A model generated the notes under the pieces. The model was not told the origin of the DNA, searched no databases, and saw nothing but the letters and a program-made list of their open reading frames with translations. Positions 1 through 7,775 of a stretch of DNA of 64,000 nt are shown piece after piece; the stretch's first letter is position 1, and each line of letters opens with the position of its first letter. Origin of the DNA: Nakamurella deserti (lineage in GTDB: Bacteria > Actinomycetota > Actinomycetes > Mycobacteriales > Nakamurellaceae). Where the stretch lies: assembly GCF_003260015.1 (NCBI RefSeq), contig NZ_QCXS01000002.1, positions 2,294,001 through 2,358,000 on the forward strand, given 5' to 3'. The position numbers and the translations under genes are program-made.

Positions 1-578
1 TAGCGGGTCAGCGGCGTCTGCACGGTGGGGCCGACGATCTCGGCCAGCCGCGGCACGGCGACCCGGACGTCGGGGCGGCGTCGGGCGAAACCCCGGACGT
101 AGCCCTCGATGTCGATGGCGTCGCGGGCGGGCCCGCGGCTCGGGACCGAGCGCGGCTCGGTGGCCTCGGTGCAGATCGCCGGGTCCTTCGAGCTCTGCCC
201 GTAGACAGCGGTGGTGGACCGGACGACGAGATTGCGCACTCCGCCGGAGCGCTGGCAGGCGGCGAGAAGCTGCATCGTGCCGAGGACGTTCATCTCCTTG
301 GCCAGCGTGCGGGCCTGAGCGGAAGCCGGCGTGGCCGACGCCGAGGCGTGAACCACGGTGTCGACGCCGGCGGCGTCGAGGATGCGCGAGATGAGCGGAT
401 TGCGGATGTCGGCGCGGGCGAACTCGGCACCGCCCATCCGGGTCCGGGCCGCGGGTTCGGGCAGCGTGGCGTCGACGCCGATGACGCGGGCCACGCCGGG
501 GTGGGCGGCGAGGCGACCGGCCAACGCGGAACCGACGAAGCGGTTCACCCCGGTGACCAGCACGACGAGTCCGGGCAC
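1..578 (-). CDS. NAD-dependent epimerase/dehydratase (SDR family), 3' end outside window
   Basis: The visible 192 residues are the N-terminal part of an extended short-chain dehydrogenase/epimerase. They begin with a hydrophobic strand and a glycine-rich turn (VTGVNRFVG), followed by an acidic residue in GVDA at the end of strand 2, as expected for dinucleotide binding. They continue through a DIRNP segment and a conserved VVHASA region to a nucleotide-sugar-epimerase-like VRSTTAVYG. The reading frame runs off the left edge without a stop. The GTG at 578 follows GGGGAG closely; an in-frame GTG at 590 is an alternative start. The order proC, small HTH protein, bS22, epimerase matches Rv0500, Rv0500A, Rv0500B and Rv0501 (galE2) of M. 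tuberculosis, which supports a galE2-type assignment. The substrate is unknown. Confidence 0.85.
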   Translation of the reverse strand, partial: MPGLVVLVTGVNRFVGSALAGRLAAHPGVARVIGVDATLPEPAARTRMGGAEFARADIRNPLISRILDAAGVDTVVHASASATPASAQARTLAKEMNVLGTMQLLAACQRSGGVRNLVVRSTTAVYGQSSKDPAICTEATEPRSVPSRGPARDAIDIEGYVRGFARRRPDVRVAVPRLAEIVGPTVQTPLTR

Positions 579-682
579 CTGCTCCCCCACTTCCGCCGCG
601 GCGCGGCCGCGGCTCGGACGGTCCCGGTGCGAGCCGGCGGCGGGCGCATCACGGCGCCCGCCGCCGGCTCAGCGGAGATCGG

Positions 683-784
683 TTACTTGCCGGCCTTGCG
701 GCGGGCCACACGGGTCTTGCGCAGCAGCTTGCGGTGCTTCTTCTTCGCCATCCGCTTGCGGCGCTTCTTGATGATCGAACCCAT
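683..784 (-). CDS. Small basic ribosomal protein bS22 (AURKAIP1/COX24 domain)
   Basis: This encodes 33 residues, almost half of them lysine or arginine ([19 protein letters not shown] then [14 protein letters not shown]). It matches the very short AURKAIP1/COX24-domain protein conserved in actinobacteria, identified as ribosomal protein bS22 in mycobacterial ribosome structures. It is normally missed by automated gene finding because of its size. It sits between the HTH protein and the epimerase in the same order as Rv0500B. The ATG start and TAA stop are unambiguous, because nothing upstream in frame resembles the family. Confidence 0.93.
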   Translation of the reverse strand: MGSIIKKRRKRMAKKKHRKLLRKTRVARRKAGK

Positions 785-973
785 GTGTGACCTCTGAGGG
801 GACAAGCCGGACCGCACGGACCGGCGGGATGTGCGTGGAACCACCCGGCAGCGTCCACGGAGGGTCTCTCCACGGCACGGCCCGGCGGGTGCGACCGGCG
901 CGCAGCGGCGCCGACCCGGTTCATCCTAGCGGCTGGGACCGGGCCCGCCGACAGTCCCGCGGGGCGTCACGGC

Positions 974-1183
974 TCAGCCGACGTCGTTGAACGCCCGCTG
1001 CAGGTAGTCGTTGACCGCTCTCTCCGACACCCGGAACGAGCGGCCCACCCGGACCGCGGGCAGCTCCTCCGAGTGGACCAGGCGGTACACGGTCATCCTG
1101 GAGACGCGCATCAGCGCGGCGACCTCGGCGACGGTCAGGAATCTGATCTCGGCGAGGGCAGGGTCGTGCGGCGTGCGTGCCAT
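974..1183 (-). CDS. Small helix-turn-helix (excisionase/MerR-like) DNA-binding protein
   Basis: This is a 69-residue protein made almost entirely of a winged-helix excisionase-type domain. FLTVAEVAALMRVSRMTVYR is the helix-turn-helix and GRSFRVSERAVNDYL is the following strand and helix. It corresponds to Rv0500A next to proC in mycobacteria, so it is probably a chromosomal regulator or nucleoid-associated protein rather than a phage excisionase; no integrase is nearby. The start is set at the ATG giving MARTPHDPALAEIRFLT. An upstream in-frame ATG at 1246 would add 21 basic residues without family similarity. Confidence 0.88.
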   Translation of the reverse strand: MARTPHDPALAEIRFLTVAEVAALMRVSRMTVYRLVHSEELPAVRVGRSFRVSERAVNDYLQRAFNDVG

Positions 1184-1384
1184 ACATACACCGTCATTTC
1201 GTCCACGTCGTGGCTGCCGGCTTCCCCTCCGGCAACGCGAGCACACGTGGTGGGAGGACTCTATCGGTACCGGTGGGACGAATGCGATACGAGGGTCGGC
1301 TGTTCACTCCACCAGCCCTCTCGACACGCCGCCGGGTGGGAGACGGACAGGGCACACGTCACCCGCGACCCGTGTCGGTGGGGA

Positions 1385-2230
1385 TCACCGGTGGGCACGG
1401 CCGAGCTCGGCCGACCGCACCGCGGCCGCCTCGATAGCGGCCAGCAGGGCCGCCCGGACACCGTGGTTCTCCAACTCCCGGATGGCCGCGATGGTGGTGC
1501 CGCCGGGCGAGGTGACGGCTTCGCGCAGCATCACCGGGTGCTCGCCGGACTCGCGCAGCATTTTCGCCGAGCCGACGGCGGACTGGATGATCAGCTCGGC
1601 GGACACGTTGCGGGGCAACCCGAGCAGGATCCCGGCGTCGATCATCGCCTCCACGAGGAAGAAGAAGTACGCCGGTCCCGAGCCGGAGAGTGCGGTCACC
1701 GCGTCCTGCTGGGTCTCCGGCACCCGCACCACCTTGCCCACCGCGGCCAGCAGGTTCTCGACGATCTGCAGGTGCTCGTCGGTGGCGTGGGTGCCGGCCG
1801 AGATGGCCGACATCGCCTCGCCCACCAGCATCGGGGTGTTCGGCATCACCCGCACCACCGGCACGCCCGCGGGCAGCGACCGTTCGTACAGCGCGGTCGG
1901 CAGGCCGGCGCACAGCGACACCACCAGGGTCCCGGGCCGTACCGCGCCCTGCAGATCCGCCAGCACCGGCTCGATGTCCTGCGGTTTGACCGCCACCACG
2001 ACGACGTCGGCGGTCGCCGCGGCCTCGGTCACCTCGACCGACCGGACGCCGTAGAGCGCGGTGAGCTGCGCCGCCCGCGCCGGGTAGCGCTCGGTGAACA
2101 GGACCGCGGCGGGGTCGAGCCCACCCGCCAGCAGCCCGCCCATCAGGGCCTCACCGATCTTGCCGGCCCCGACGATGGCGATGGTCCTCGTGGTCGGCGA
2201 CGCCGCCGTGGAATCAGTCATGGGGTTCAC
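1385..2230 (-). CDS. proC: Pyrroline-5-carboxylate reductase
   Basis: This enzyme catalyses the last step of proline biosynthesis, the NAD(P)H-dependent reduction of 1-pyrroline-5-carboxylate to proline in the cytosol. The 281 residues have the N-terminal Rossmann motif (IAIVGAGKIGEAL, about residues 17-29), the VMPNTP segment, and the C-terminal family signature around SGSGPAYFFFLVEAM and SPGGTTIAAI. The length is usual for ProC. An ATG three codons inside the frame (2221) is an equally good start. It leads the minus-strand group HTH, bS22 and epimerase seen in mycobacteria. Confidence 0.95.
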   Translation of the reverse strand: MNPMTDSTAASPTTRTIAIVGAGKIGEALMGGLLAGGLDPAAVLFTERYPARAAQLTALYGVRSVEVTEAAATADVVVVAVKPQDIEPVLADLQGAVRPGTLVVSLCAGLPTALYERSLPAGVPVVRVMPNTPMLVGEAMSAISAGTHATDEHLQIVENLLAAVGKVVRVPETQQDAVTALSGSGPAYFFFLVEAMIDAGILLGLPRNVSAELIIQSAVGSAKMLRESGEHPVMLREAVTSPGGTTIAAIRELENHGVRAALLAAIEAAAVRSAELGRAHR

Positions 2231-2285
2231 CCTGACACACCGGTGACGGCACCCCGCCCCGTCCGGGGCCGCTCCGGGCGGGCCC

Positions 2286-2291
2286 TATCGT
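2286..2291 (+). promoter_or_regulatory. Candidate -10 element of a leaderless MFS transporter mRNA
   Basis: TATCGT fits the actinobacterial TANNNT -10 consensus and ends six bases before the GTG start at 2298. Transcription would therefore begin at or next to the start codon. No Shine-Dalgarno sequence is visible upstream of that codon. The role is inferred from spacing only. Confidence 0.4.
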
Positions 2292-2297
2292 GGCCGG

Positions 2298-3506
2298 GTG
2301 ACGACTCCCCCGGCCCGCCCCCGTCCGGTGCTCGCGGTGATCGCGATCGTCGTCCTCGCGCTCAACCTGCGCCCGGTGGTGAACTCCGTCGGTTCCCTGC
2401 TGCCCGAGATCCGCACGGCGCTGGACCTCTCCGGCACGGCGGGCGGCGCACTCACCTCGTTGCCGCCCTTCGCCTTCGCCGCGTTCGGGTTGCTGGCCCC
2501 GCTGCTCGCGTCCCGGTTCCGGCGCGAGCGGGTGGTGGTGGTCGCGCTGGCGGCCATGACCGCCGGCCAGGTGCTGCGCCTGGTCGGGCCCTCGACGCCG
2601 CTGCTGTTCGTCGGGTCGCTGATCGCGCTGGCCGGGCTGGCGGTGTGCAACGTGCTGATGCCGAGCCTGGTCCGGGCGTACTTCCCCGACCGGGTGGCCA
2701 CCATGACCGCCGCCTACACCACCTCGCTCGCCATCGGCGCGACCTCGAGCTCGGCGCTGTCGGTGCCGTTCGCCCGCGGTCTGGACGGCGACTGGCGCAC
2801 CGGTCTCGGGGTGTGGGCGGTGACGGCGGCGGTCGCGTTGATCCCGTGGGTGTGGATGCTGTGGCGTCCGGGCGGGACGACCGGCACCGGAGCCCGGCCG
2901 GCGCTGCCGCTGCGCTCGCTGCTGCGCACGCGCATGGCGTGGACCATGGCGTTCTTCTTCGGCCTGCAGTCGGCGCAGGCCTACATCGTCACCGCCTGGC
3001 TGAGCCAGATCGTGGTGGACGCGGGCGCCGACCTCACCGAGGGCGGTTACGCGGTCGGGCTGTTCGCCGGGCTCGGCATCCCGATCTCGGCCGCCATCCC
3101 GGCGTTGCTCGTGCGGCAGTCCCGGCTCCCGGTGCTGATCTCGGTGCTGTCGGCCAGCTACGTCACCGGCTACGTCGGACTGATCGTCGCGCCCGCCGCC
3201 GGCATGTGGGGTTGGGCGGTGCTGCTGGGGATCGGATCGGGGACGTTCCCGCTGATCCTCACGCTGCTGGCGCTGCGGGCCCGTACCTCGGAAGGCGTGG
3301 CGGCGCTGTCGGCTTTCACCCAGTGCACCGGGTACCTGGTGGCCACGGCGGGGCCGGTCCTCATCGGCGCGCTGCACGACCTGACCGACGGCTGGACGGT
3401 GCCGCTCGTCGTCACCGCGACGTCGGCGGCGCTGATGGGCGTCCTCGGACTGCGGGTCGCGCGGCCCCGGTTCCTCGAGGACGAACTGGCCGGCGTCCGC
3501 CCCTGA
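2298..3506 (+). CDS. MFS transporter, CynX/NimT-like
   Basis: This is a 402-residue integral membrane protein with about twelve hydrophobic segments in two halves. It starts directly with a membrane helix (VLAVIAIVVLALNLRPVVNSVGSLLP) whose NLRP-V-SVG-L-P pattern is typical of the CynX/NimT cyanate and nitroimidazole transporter subfamily. A cytoplasmic loop rich in Arg and Gly lies near the middle (residues 195-215). The substrate cannot be told. The GTG start follows a candidate -10 at leaderless spacing. The gene converges on ispF with only 9 bp between stops. Confidence 0.88.
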   Translation: MTTPPARPRPVLAVIAIVVLALNLRPVVNSVGSLLPEIRTALDLSGTAGGALTSLPPFAFAAFGLLAPLLASRFRRERVVVVALAAMTAGQVLRLVGPSTPLLFVGSLIALAGLAVCNVLMPSLVRAYFPDRVATMTAAYTTSLAIGATSSSALSVPFARGLDGDWRTGLGVWAVTAAVALIPWVWMLWRPGGTTGTGARPALPLRSLLRTRMAWTMAFFFGLQSAQAYIVTAWLSQIVVDAGADLTEGGYAVGLFAGLGIPISAAIPALLVRQSRLPVLISVLSASYVTGYVGLIVAPAAGMWGWAVLLGIGSGTFPLILTLLALRARTSEGVAALSAFTQCTGYLVATAGPVLIGALHDLTDGWTVPLVVTATSAALMGVLGLRVARPRFLEDELAGVRP

Positions 3507-3515
3507 CCGGACCGG

Positions 3516-4001
3516 TCAGCGGGTCCGCAGCAGGGCACTGGCGGTGGCCGCGCGACCCTCGCCGCGGCCGGTCAACCCGAGACCGTCGGTGGTGGTGCCG
3601 GCCACCGAGACCGGCGCACCGACGACCGCGGACAGCACCTGCTGCGCCTCGGTCCGGCGGGCGGACAGCCGGGGCGTGTTGGCGATGACCTGGACGGCGG
3701 CGTTCACCACGACGTACCCGGACCCGGTGACCAGCCGCACCGCCTCGGCGAGCAGCGCCGCCCCGGACGCGCCCGCCCACCGCGGATCCGAGGTGCCGAA
3801 GACGGCGCCGAGATCGCCCAGTCCGGCGGCCGACAACAGGGCGTCGACGAGGGCGTGCGCCGCCACGTCACCGTCGGAGTGACCGGCGCAGCCGTCGGCG
3901 CCCGCGAACAGCAACCCGGCCAGGTGGCAGTCCCGCCCCGGTTCGACGGGATGCACGTCGATGCCCGTCCCGATCCGGTACTCGCGTTCGCGCTCAACCA
4001 C
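3516..4001 (-). CDS. ispF: 2-C-methyl-D-erythritol 2,4-cyclodiphosphate synthase
   Basis: IspF cyclises CDP-methylerythritol 2-phosphate to MEcPP in the non-mevalonate isoprenoid pathway. The 161-residue protein shows the metal-binding [18 protein letters not shown] start (Asp-x-His), the [16 protein letters not shown] motif and the C-terminal [14 protein letters not shown] signature. The length is normal. The start is the GTG inside GTGGTTGA, which overlaps the ispD stop by 8 bp and has AGGAGG about 11 bases upstream, so translation is coupled to ispD. The reading frame stays open further upstream, but without family similarity. Confidence 0.94.
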   Translation of the reverse strand: MVEREREYRIGTGIDVHPVEPGRDCHLAGLLFAGADGCAGHSDGDVAAHALVDALLSAAGLGDLGAVFGTSDPRWAGASGAALLAEAVRLVTGSGYVVVNAAVQVIANTPRLSARRTEAQQVLSAVVGAPVSVAGTTTDGLGLTGRGEGRAATASALLRTR

Positions 4002-4734
4002 GGATGTCGGCTCCTCCTGGTGCGGGTGGGGGCGGCGTGGCGCCGAGCGCTCGCCGCGCCTGGTCGATGTCGGCGACGGTGAGCACCCGGGACGCGTCGG
4101 CGTGTCCGGGGACCGTGACCGGTGTGGCACCAGCGGCGACCGCGGCGGCGGGGTCGGTGAGACGGTCAGCGGCGTGCCGGGCCCGCCGGAAGACGTCGGG
4201 TGTGTAGCCCTGGGGGGTCTGCACGATCCGCAGGGTGTCCCGGTCCACCAGTGCGGACGCCCGCCCTCCGTCGCCGACGGCGCGGATCGTGTCCACGACC
4301 GGCAGGACCGGGATCACCAGCCCGGCACCGGCCCGGACGGCCCCGACGACGCGGTGGACCATGGCGACCGGCGCGAACGCACGGGTCGCGTCGTGCACGA
4401 GCAGGACGTCCGGAGCGCCCCCGGTGGACGCGGTCTCCCAGGGGAGCGACCCGGGCCGGTCCGGACCGGAGGTCAGGACGGAGACGGCCCCGCCGAGGAT
4501 CGGATCGGCGGCCACCTCGGCCGCGGCCTCTCCGTCCGACGGATCGACGAGGATCACCACGTGATCGACGCCGGCGTCCAGCAATCGACGGGTCGCATGC
4601 CAGACCAGGGAACGACCGTCGACGTCCACCCAGGCGGGGGCCGACCGGTCACCGCGGTGCGGCGGAACGGGGCCGCCGGAAGGTGTGTCGGGTGGCGGTG
4701 GACCGGACGCAACGACAAGGGCGACGACCGTCAC
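3994..4734 (-). CDS. ispD: IspD-like cytidylyltransferase lacking catalytic lysines
   Basis: The position (carD-ispD-ispF) and the central and C-terminal motifs place this 246-residue protein in the IspD family, which makes CDP-methylerythritol from MEP and CTP. The evidence is [24 protein letters not shown], the [14 protein letters not shown] segment and the final [12 protein letters not shown] helix. The N-terminal CTP loop, normally AAGxGxR followed by PK, is replaced by a Pro- and Gly-rich [15 protein letters not shown]. The late NIKIT/FKIT lysine motif is replaced by ASRVLT. The whole protein contains no lysine, although E. coli IspD relies on Lys27 and Lys213. It may be a very divergent active enzyme or a non-catalytic relic kept in the operon. 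The start is the GTG giving [11 protein letters not shown]. Confidence 0.8.
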   Translation of the reverse strand: MTVVALVVASGPPPPDTPSGGPVPPHRGDRSAPAWVDVDGRSLVWHATRRLLDAGVDHVVILVDPSDGEAAAEVAADPILGGAVSVLTSGPDRPGSLPWETASTGGAPDVLLVHDATRAFAPVAMVHRVVGAVRAGAGLVIPVLPVVDTIRAVGDGGRASALVDRDTLRIVQTPQGYTPDVFRRARHAADRLTDPAAAVAAGATPVTVPGHADASRVLTVADIDQARRALGATPPPPAPGGADIRG

Positions 4735-4810
4735 CGGTCGCCGCCCACGTCGTACGGGTGCCCGCCACCCGGGATCGGCGTGGTGCGCACGCCGCGGGTG
4801 ACCGGAACGG

Positions 4811-5293
4811 TCAGGAAGCCAGGACCTCGTCGAGGCGGTCGCTCGCGCGCTCCTCGTCGATGCCCTCGGCCAGCGCCAGCTCGGACACGAGGATCTGCCG
4901 TGCCTTGGCGAGCATCCGCTTCTCACCGGCCGACAGACCGCGCTCGCGATCGCGACGCCACAGGTCGCGCACGACCTCGGCGACCTTCTTCACGTCACCG
5001 GAAGCCAGCTTCTCCAGGTTCGCCTTGTAGCGGCGCGACCAGTTGGTGGGCTCTTCGGTGTGCGGGGCACGGAGAACGGCGAAGACGCTCTCCAGACCCT
5101 CGGTGTCCACCACGTCGCGAACGCCGACGAACTCGGCGTTGTCCGCGGGGACCTTGACGGTGAGATCGCCCTGGGCGACCTTGAGAACCAGATACAGCCG
5201 CTCGACACCCTTGACCATCCGGGTTTCAGTTGCCTGAATGAGTGCTGCCCCGTGATGGGGATAGACGACAGTTTCGCCGACCTTGAAGACCAT
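4811..5293 (-). CDS. carD: CarD/CdnL RNA polymerase-binding transcription regulator
   Basis: CarD binds the RNA polymerase beta subunit and stabilises open complexes at many promoters, including rRNA. The 160 residues have the N-terminal Tudor-like RNAP-interaction domain ([17 protein letters not shown] to about residue 55). The C-terminal helical DNA-binding domain includes the Trp85 region ([13 protein letters not shown]), where the mycobacterial protein wedges the minor groove. The length matches mycobacterial CarD. ispD follows after 76 bp and lpqE lies divergently, as in M. tuberculosis. ATG start with a GGGG-type ribosome site. Confidence 0.96.
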   Translation of the reverse strand: MVFKVGETVVYPHHGAALIQATETRMVKGVERLYLVLKVAQGDLTVKVPADNAEFVGVRDVVDTEGLESVFAVLRAPHTEEPTNWSRRYKANLEKLASGDVKKVAEVVRDLWRRDRERGLSAGEKRMLAKARQILVSELALAEGIDEERASDRLDEVLAS

Positions 5294-5319
5294 GAGTCTG
5301 CTGCCCCTTTCGATACCTC

Positions 5320-5325
5320 AGTCTA
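5320..5325 (-). promoter_or_regulatory. Candidate -10 box of the carD promoter
   Basis: Read on the minus strand, TAGACT lies 26 bases upstream of the carD ATG, in front of an AAAGGGGCAG ribosome site. The hexamer fits TANNNT. No convincing -35 element is seen at 16-18 bp, which is common for CarD- and RbpA-dependent actinobacterial promoters. Confidence 0.35.
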
Positions 5326-5899
5326 CCACGGGGCATTCCGGGCCCAGACACGTTGTCGCAGGTCAGGACGTTGGCGGGGAGAAACCCACGGCAGAGTGAC
5401 GGGGTCTGCGGGTCTTGACAACCGGGGGGCCGCCGTGGTGGCGCCGGATGTCGGCGGTGCCCCGCGGCCGGCCGGGGAGCGCCGACATGCACTGTCGCGT
5501 GCGGGTTCTCGGGCCGCGTCGCGGACCGTTCCGGGACGCTGGCGTCACGTGCCGTCCACCGCGGGTCCACCCGCCGGGTCCCGGTCAACCCCCGGCCGGT
5601 CACCGCGGCTCCGCGACCGGGCGGGCGCACCACCGCCCACCGGCCGCAGTCCGGCCGCCGGACGACGGAGCCACCCGGTCCGACCGGTCGACCGTGGGTC
5701 CGTGTCGCGTCGGCCGGCGCGCCGACGGCCGCGCCGCCGGGATACCCTGCACAGGGTGGGCCGCACCGCTGTCCGGTGTCGCGTCCGTCGCGGGGCCGGT
5801 TCCAGCCGGAGCACCCGCCGCACCACCGGGGCACACCACTCCGCCGCACCATCCCTGCAGCACCGAGAACCGCACCGAACGCCCAGAAGGGGGACCGTC
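5326..5899 (+). other. Long intergenic region between divergent carD and lpqE
   Basis: This is about 570 bp of very GC-rich DNA between divergently transcribed genes. Frames stay open on both strands because stop codons are rare at this composition, but the translations are Arg/Pro/Gly-rich with no family resemblance. No RNA gene, riboswitch or strong hairpin was seen. It should hold the promoters of both flanking genes. Confidence 0.5.
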
Positions 5900-6505
5900 G
5901 TGGCCCGCAACGCACGGCTCGCGCGCCTGCGTCTGATTCCCGCCGTCGGCGTCGCCGGCGCCGTCCTGGCCCTGAGCGGCTGCGGCGCCGGTCAGATCGC
6001 CCAGACCGCCCAGCAGGTCGCCGCCATCGACGGCGCGAACGGCACCGCCGGCGAGGTGGCGGTCCGTGACGTCCGTCTCGCTCCGACCGAGTCGTACCGC
6101 TACGAGCCCGGCGCCGACATTCCGGTCAAGCTCTGGCTGAGCAACACCTCGCTCAACCCCGACGAGCTCACCGGAGTCACCACGGAAGCGGCCGAGGAGG
6201 TCGTCGTCGAAGGCGACACCGACATCCAGCCCCAGACCCTGCGCGAGGTCAACTCCGAGACCGACACGACCATCGTCGTCACCGGTCTGCGCGACGAGCT
6301 GCCCTACGGCAAATCGATCCCGATGACGTTCAGCTTCGCCTCCGGCGGCACCATCTCGGTCAACGTGCCGATCGAGATCCCGGAGCAGCGCAGCACCGAG
6401 CCGCGGGAGACCGTCAACATCCTCCCCGAGGAGCACAGCGACATCTGGTTCGGCGAGGGTCACGAAGGCGAAGCGGGCCACGAGGGCACCGAAGAGGGCC
6501 ACTGA
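5900..6505 (+). CDS. lpqE: LpqE-type exported lipoprotein
   Basis: The 201-residue protein begins with a basic n-region and hydrophobic stretch ending in the lipobox LALSGC (Cys28), so it should be lipid-anchored outside the membrane. The mature part resembles the immunoglobulin-like fold of copper-chaperone PCu(A)C-related proteins, but the methionine/histidine copper motif is not seen. The tail is His- and Glu-rich (GEGHEGEAGHEG), which could bind metal. The position between carD and radA is exactly that of Rv3584 (lpqE). The GTG start is chosen because it places the signal peptide correctly; the frame is open far upstream without similarity. Confidence 0.85.
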   Translation: MARNARLARLRLIPAVGVAGAVLALSGCGAGQIAQTAQQVAAIDGANGTAGEVAVRDVRLAPTESYRYEPGADIPVKLWLSNTSLNPDELTGVTTEAAEEVVVEGDTDIQPQTLREVNSETDTTIVVTGLRDELPYGKSIPMTFSFASGGTISVNVPIEIPEQRSTEPRETVNILPEEHSDIWFGEGHEGEAGHEGTEEGH

Positions 6506-6532
6506 GCGTCTTCTTCCGTCAGGAGGAGCGTC

Positions 6533-7567
6533 ATGACCACCGATCACGACGGGCCGGCTAGCCCCTATTCCGCGATGGCCGACACCTTGCGCGTCGCCAC
6601 CGAGAACGCCGCCGCCCTGTGGCGTCTCGGCGCCGAGACCCTGGCCGTGCAGGCTGACGCGATCCGACGTCAGCAGGTGCCGGATCCGGTTCCCGGCGTG
6701 GAGCAGTACTTCGACCTGCTGCGGCAGGCCACCGAGGCCAACCAGCAGCTCGCCGCCCAGTGGGTGGCGGCTGTCCGGTCGATGACCGGGCTGCTGGTGC
6801 CGGGTGCAACGGTGATCCCTGGCGGTGCCGCGGGGCGGCACGTCCCCACCGCGCCGGACGGTGGCGCGGCGTACGGCAGTGCTGCCGCCCCTGGCGGCGC
6901 GGACGGTGCCGGCGACGCAGACCGTGTGAGTGGCGCGGGCGATGCCGACGGCGCGGGCGCTACCGGCGACGCAGACGCTGCCGGCGACACAGACGCTGCT
7001 CTCGGCGCAGGCGGTGCCGGCGGCGCAGACCGTGCCGGTCGGGACACCGCCGACGGGAACGCGAAGATTTCCGACGACGAACCCGCCACCACGGTGATGG
7101 TGCCCGAGGCACCCGCGCCGGCGGTCGTCGCCGCCGGGCAGAGCCTCGCACCGACCGGCACCTCCGGCGAGCTGGTGCCGGCCGCCCCGGCGACGGTCGA
7201 CCTTCCGGCCCGCGGCACCGTCGACGTCCCCGCTCCCGGCACGATCGATCGCACCGCCGCTTCCACCGCCCCGGCGAAGCGCCGTCGGCGGGCACCGGCC
7301 CGCGCACCGCGGGCCGACGGCAATGCCGGGGACAGCGGTGAGCGCTCCGCCGCCGACGGCGGCACGGCCGACGCCGGTGCCGACGATCCCCGGACCGCGT
7401 ACGTCCGGATGGGCAAGGCCGCGATCAGCGCCCGGTTGGCCGAGCGCGGACTGCCCCGGAGTGGCACGCTCGCCCAACTGGTCAACCGGCTGGTCGCCGC
7501 CGAGGCCTCCGATGCCGACTCAGCGCCGTCGGACCACTCAGGACCCGTGGGCCCCTCCACATCCTGA
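6533..7567 (+). CDS. Hypothetical protein with C-terminal SAP-like motif
   Basis: The 344 residues fall into three parts. Residues 10-90 are a helical region with a phasin-like look (ATENAAALWRLGAETLAVQADAIRR). Residues 115-200 are low-complexity Gly/Ala/Asp sequence with repeated GDADGAG-type units. The end is a short SAP-like helix-extended-helix (AAISARLAERGLPRSGTLAQL), a fold that often binds nucleic acid. An AGGAGG ribosome site eight bases before the ATG confirms the start. It lies 27 bp after lpqE and 208 bp before radA, in a slot with no gene in M. tuberculosis. The function is unknown. A DNA-associated role is only suggested by the SAP-like end and the radA/disA neighbours. Confidence 0.78.
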   Translation: MTTDHDGPASPYSAMADTLRVATENAAALWRLGAETLAVQADAIRRQQVPDPVPGVEQYFDLLRQATEANQQLAAQWVAAVRSMTGLLVPGATVIPGGAAGRHVPTAPDGGAAYGSAAAPGGADGAGDADRVSGAGDADGAGATGDADAAGDTDAALGAGGAGGADRAGRDTADGNAKISDDEPATTVMVPEAPAPAVVAAGQSLAPTGTSGELVPAAPATVDLPARGTVDVPAPGTIDRTAASTAPAKRRRRAPARAPRADGNAGDSGERSAADGGTADAGADDPRTAYVRMGKAAISARLAERGLPRSGTLAQLVNRLVAAEASDADSAPSDHSGPVGPSTS

Positions 7568-7762
7568 GGCCCGTCATCGCTCGGACTTCCCGATCCTGGG
7601 ACGCCCCGGCCGGCCGCGGAATCCGGGCGGGCGACGCCACCGGCTGACAGGTGTGGTGGCGGTGATGCCCCGCCCTGCGGGGCGCGACCGACCGGCGGCC
7701 CGCCCGAACGTCTGTACCCATCCGCTCCGCGCGCCTGCGGAGACACTGTCGGTGCCGCCCTC

Positions 7763-7768
7763 TACCGT
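7763..7768 (+). promoter_or_regulatory. Candidate -10 of a leaderless radA transcript
   Basis: TACCGT ends seven bases before the radA ATG at 7776. There is no Shine-Dalgarno match between them. This is the spacing expected for a leaderless mRNA starting at the A of ATG. Confidence 0.4.
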
Positions 7769-7775
7769 GCAGGAC

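Noticed and set aside
974-1183. Phage excisionase
   Set aside because: The fold is excisionase-like, but the proC-HTH-bS22-epimerase order is conserved in mycobacteria and no integrase is present.
1073-3688. 871-residue open frame on the plus strand over proC, the MFS gene and ispF
   Set aside because: It is an out-of-frame shadow produced by very high GC. The translation is His/Arg/Gly-rich, with no family likeness, and overlaps three recognised genes.
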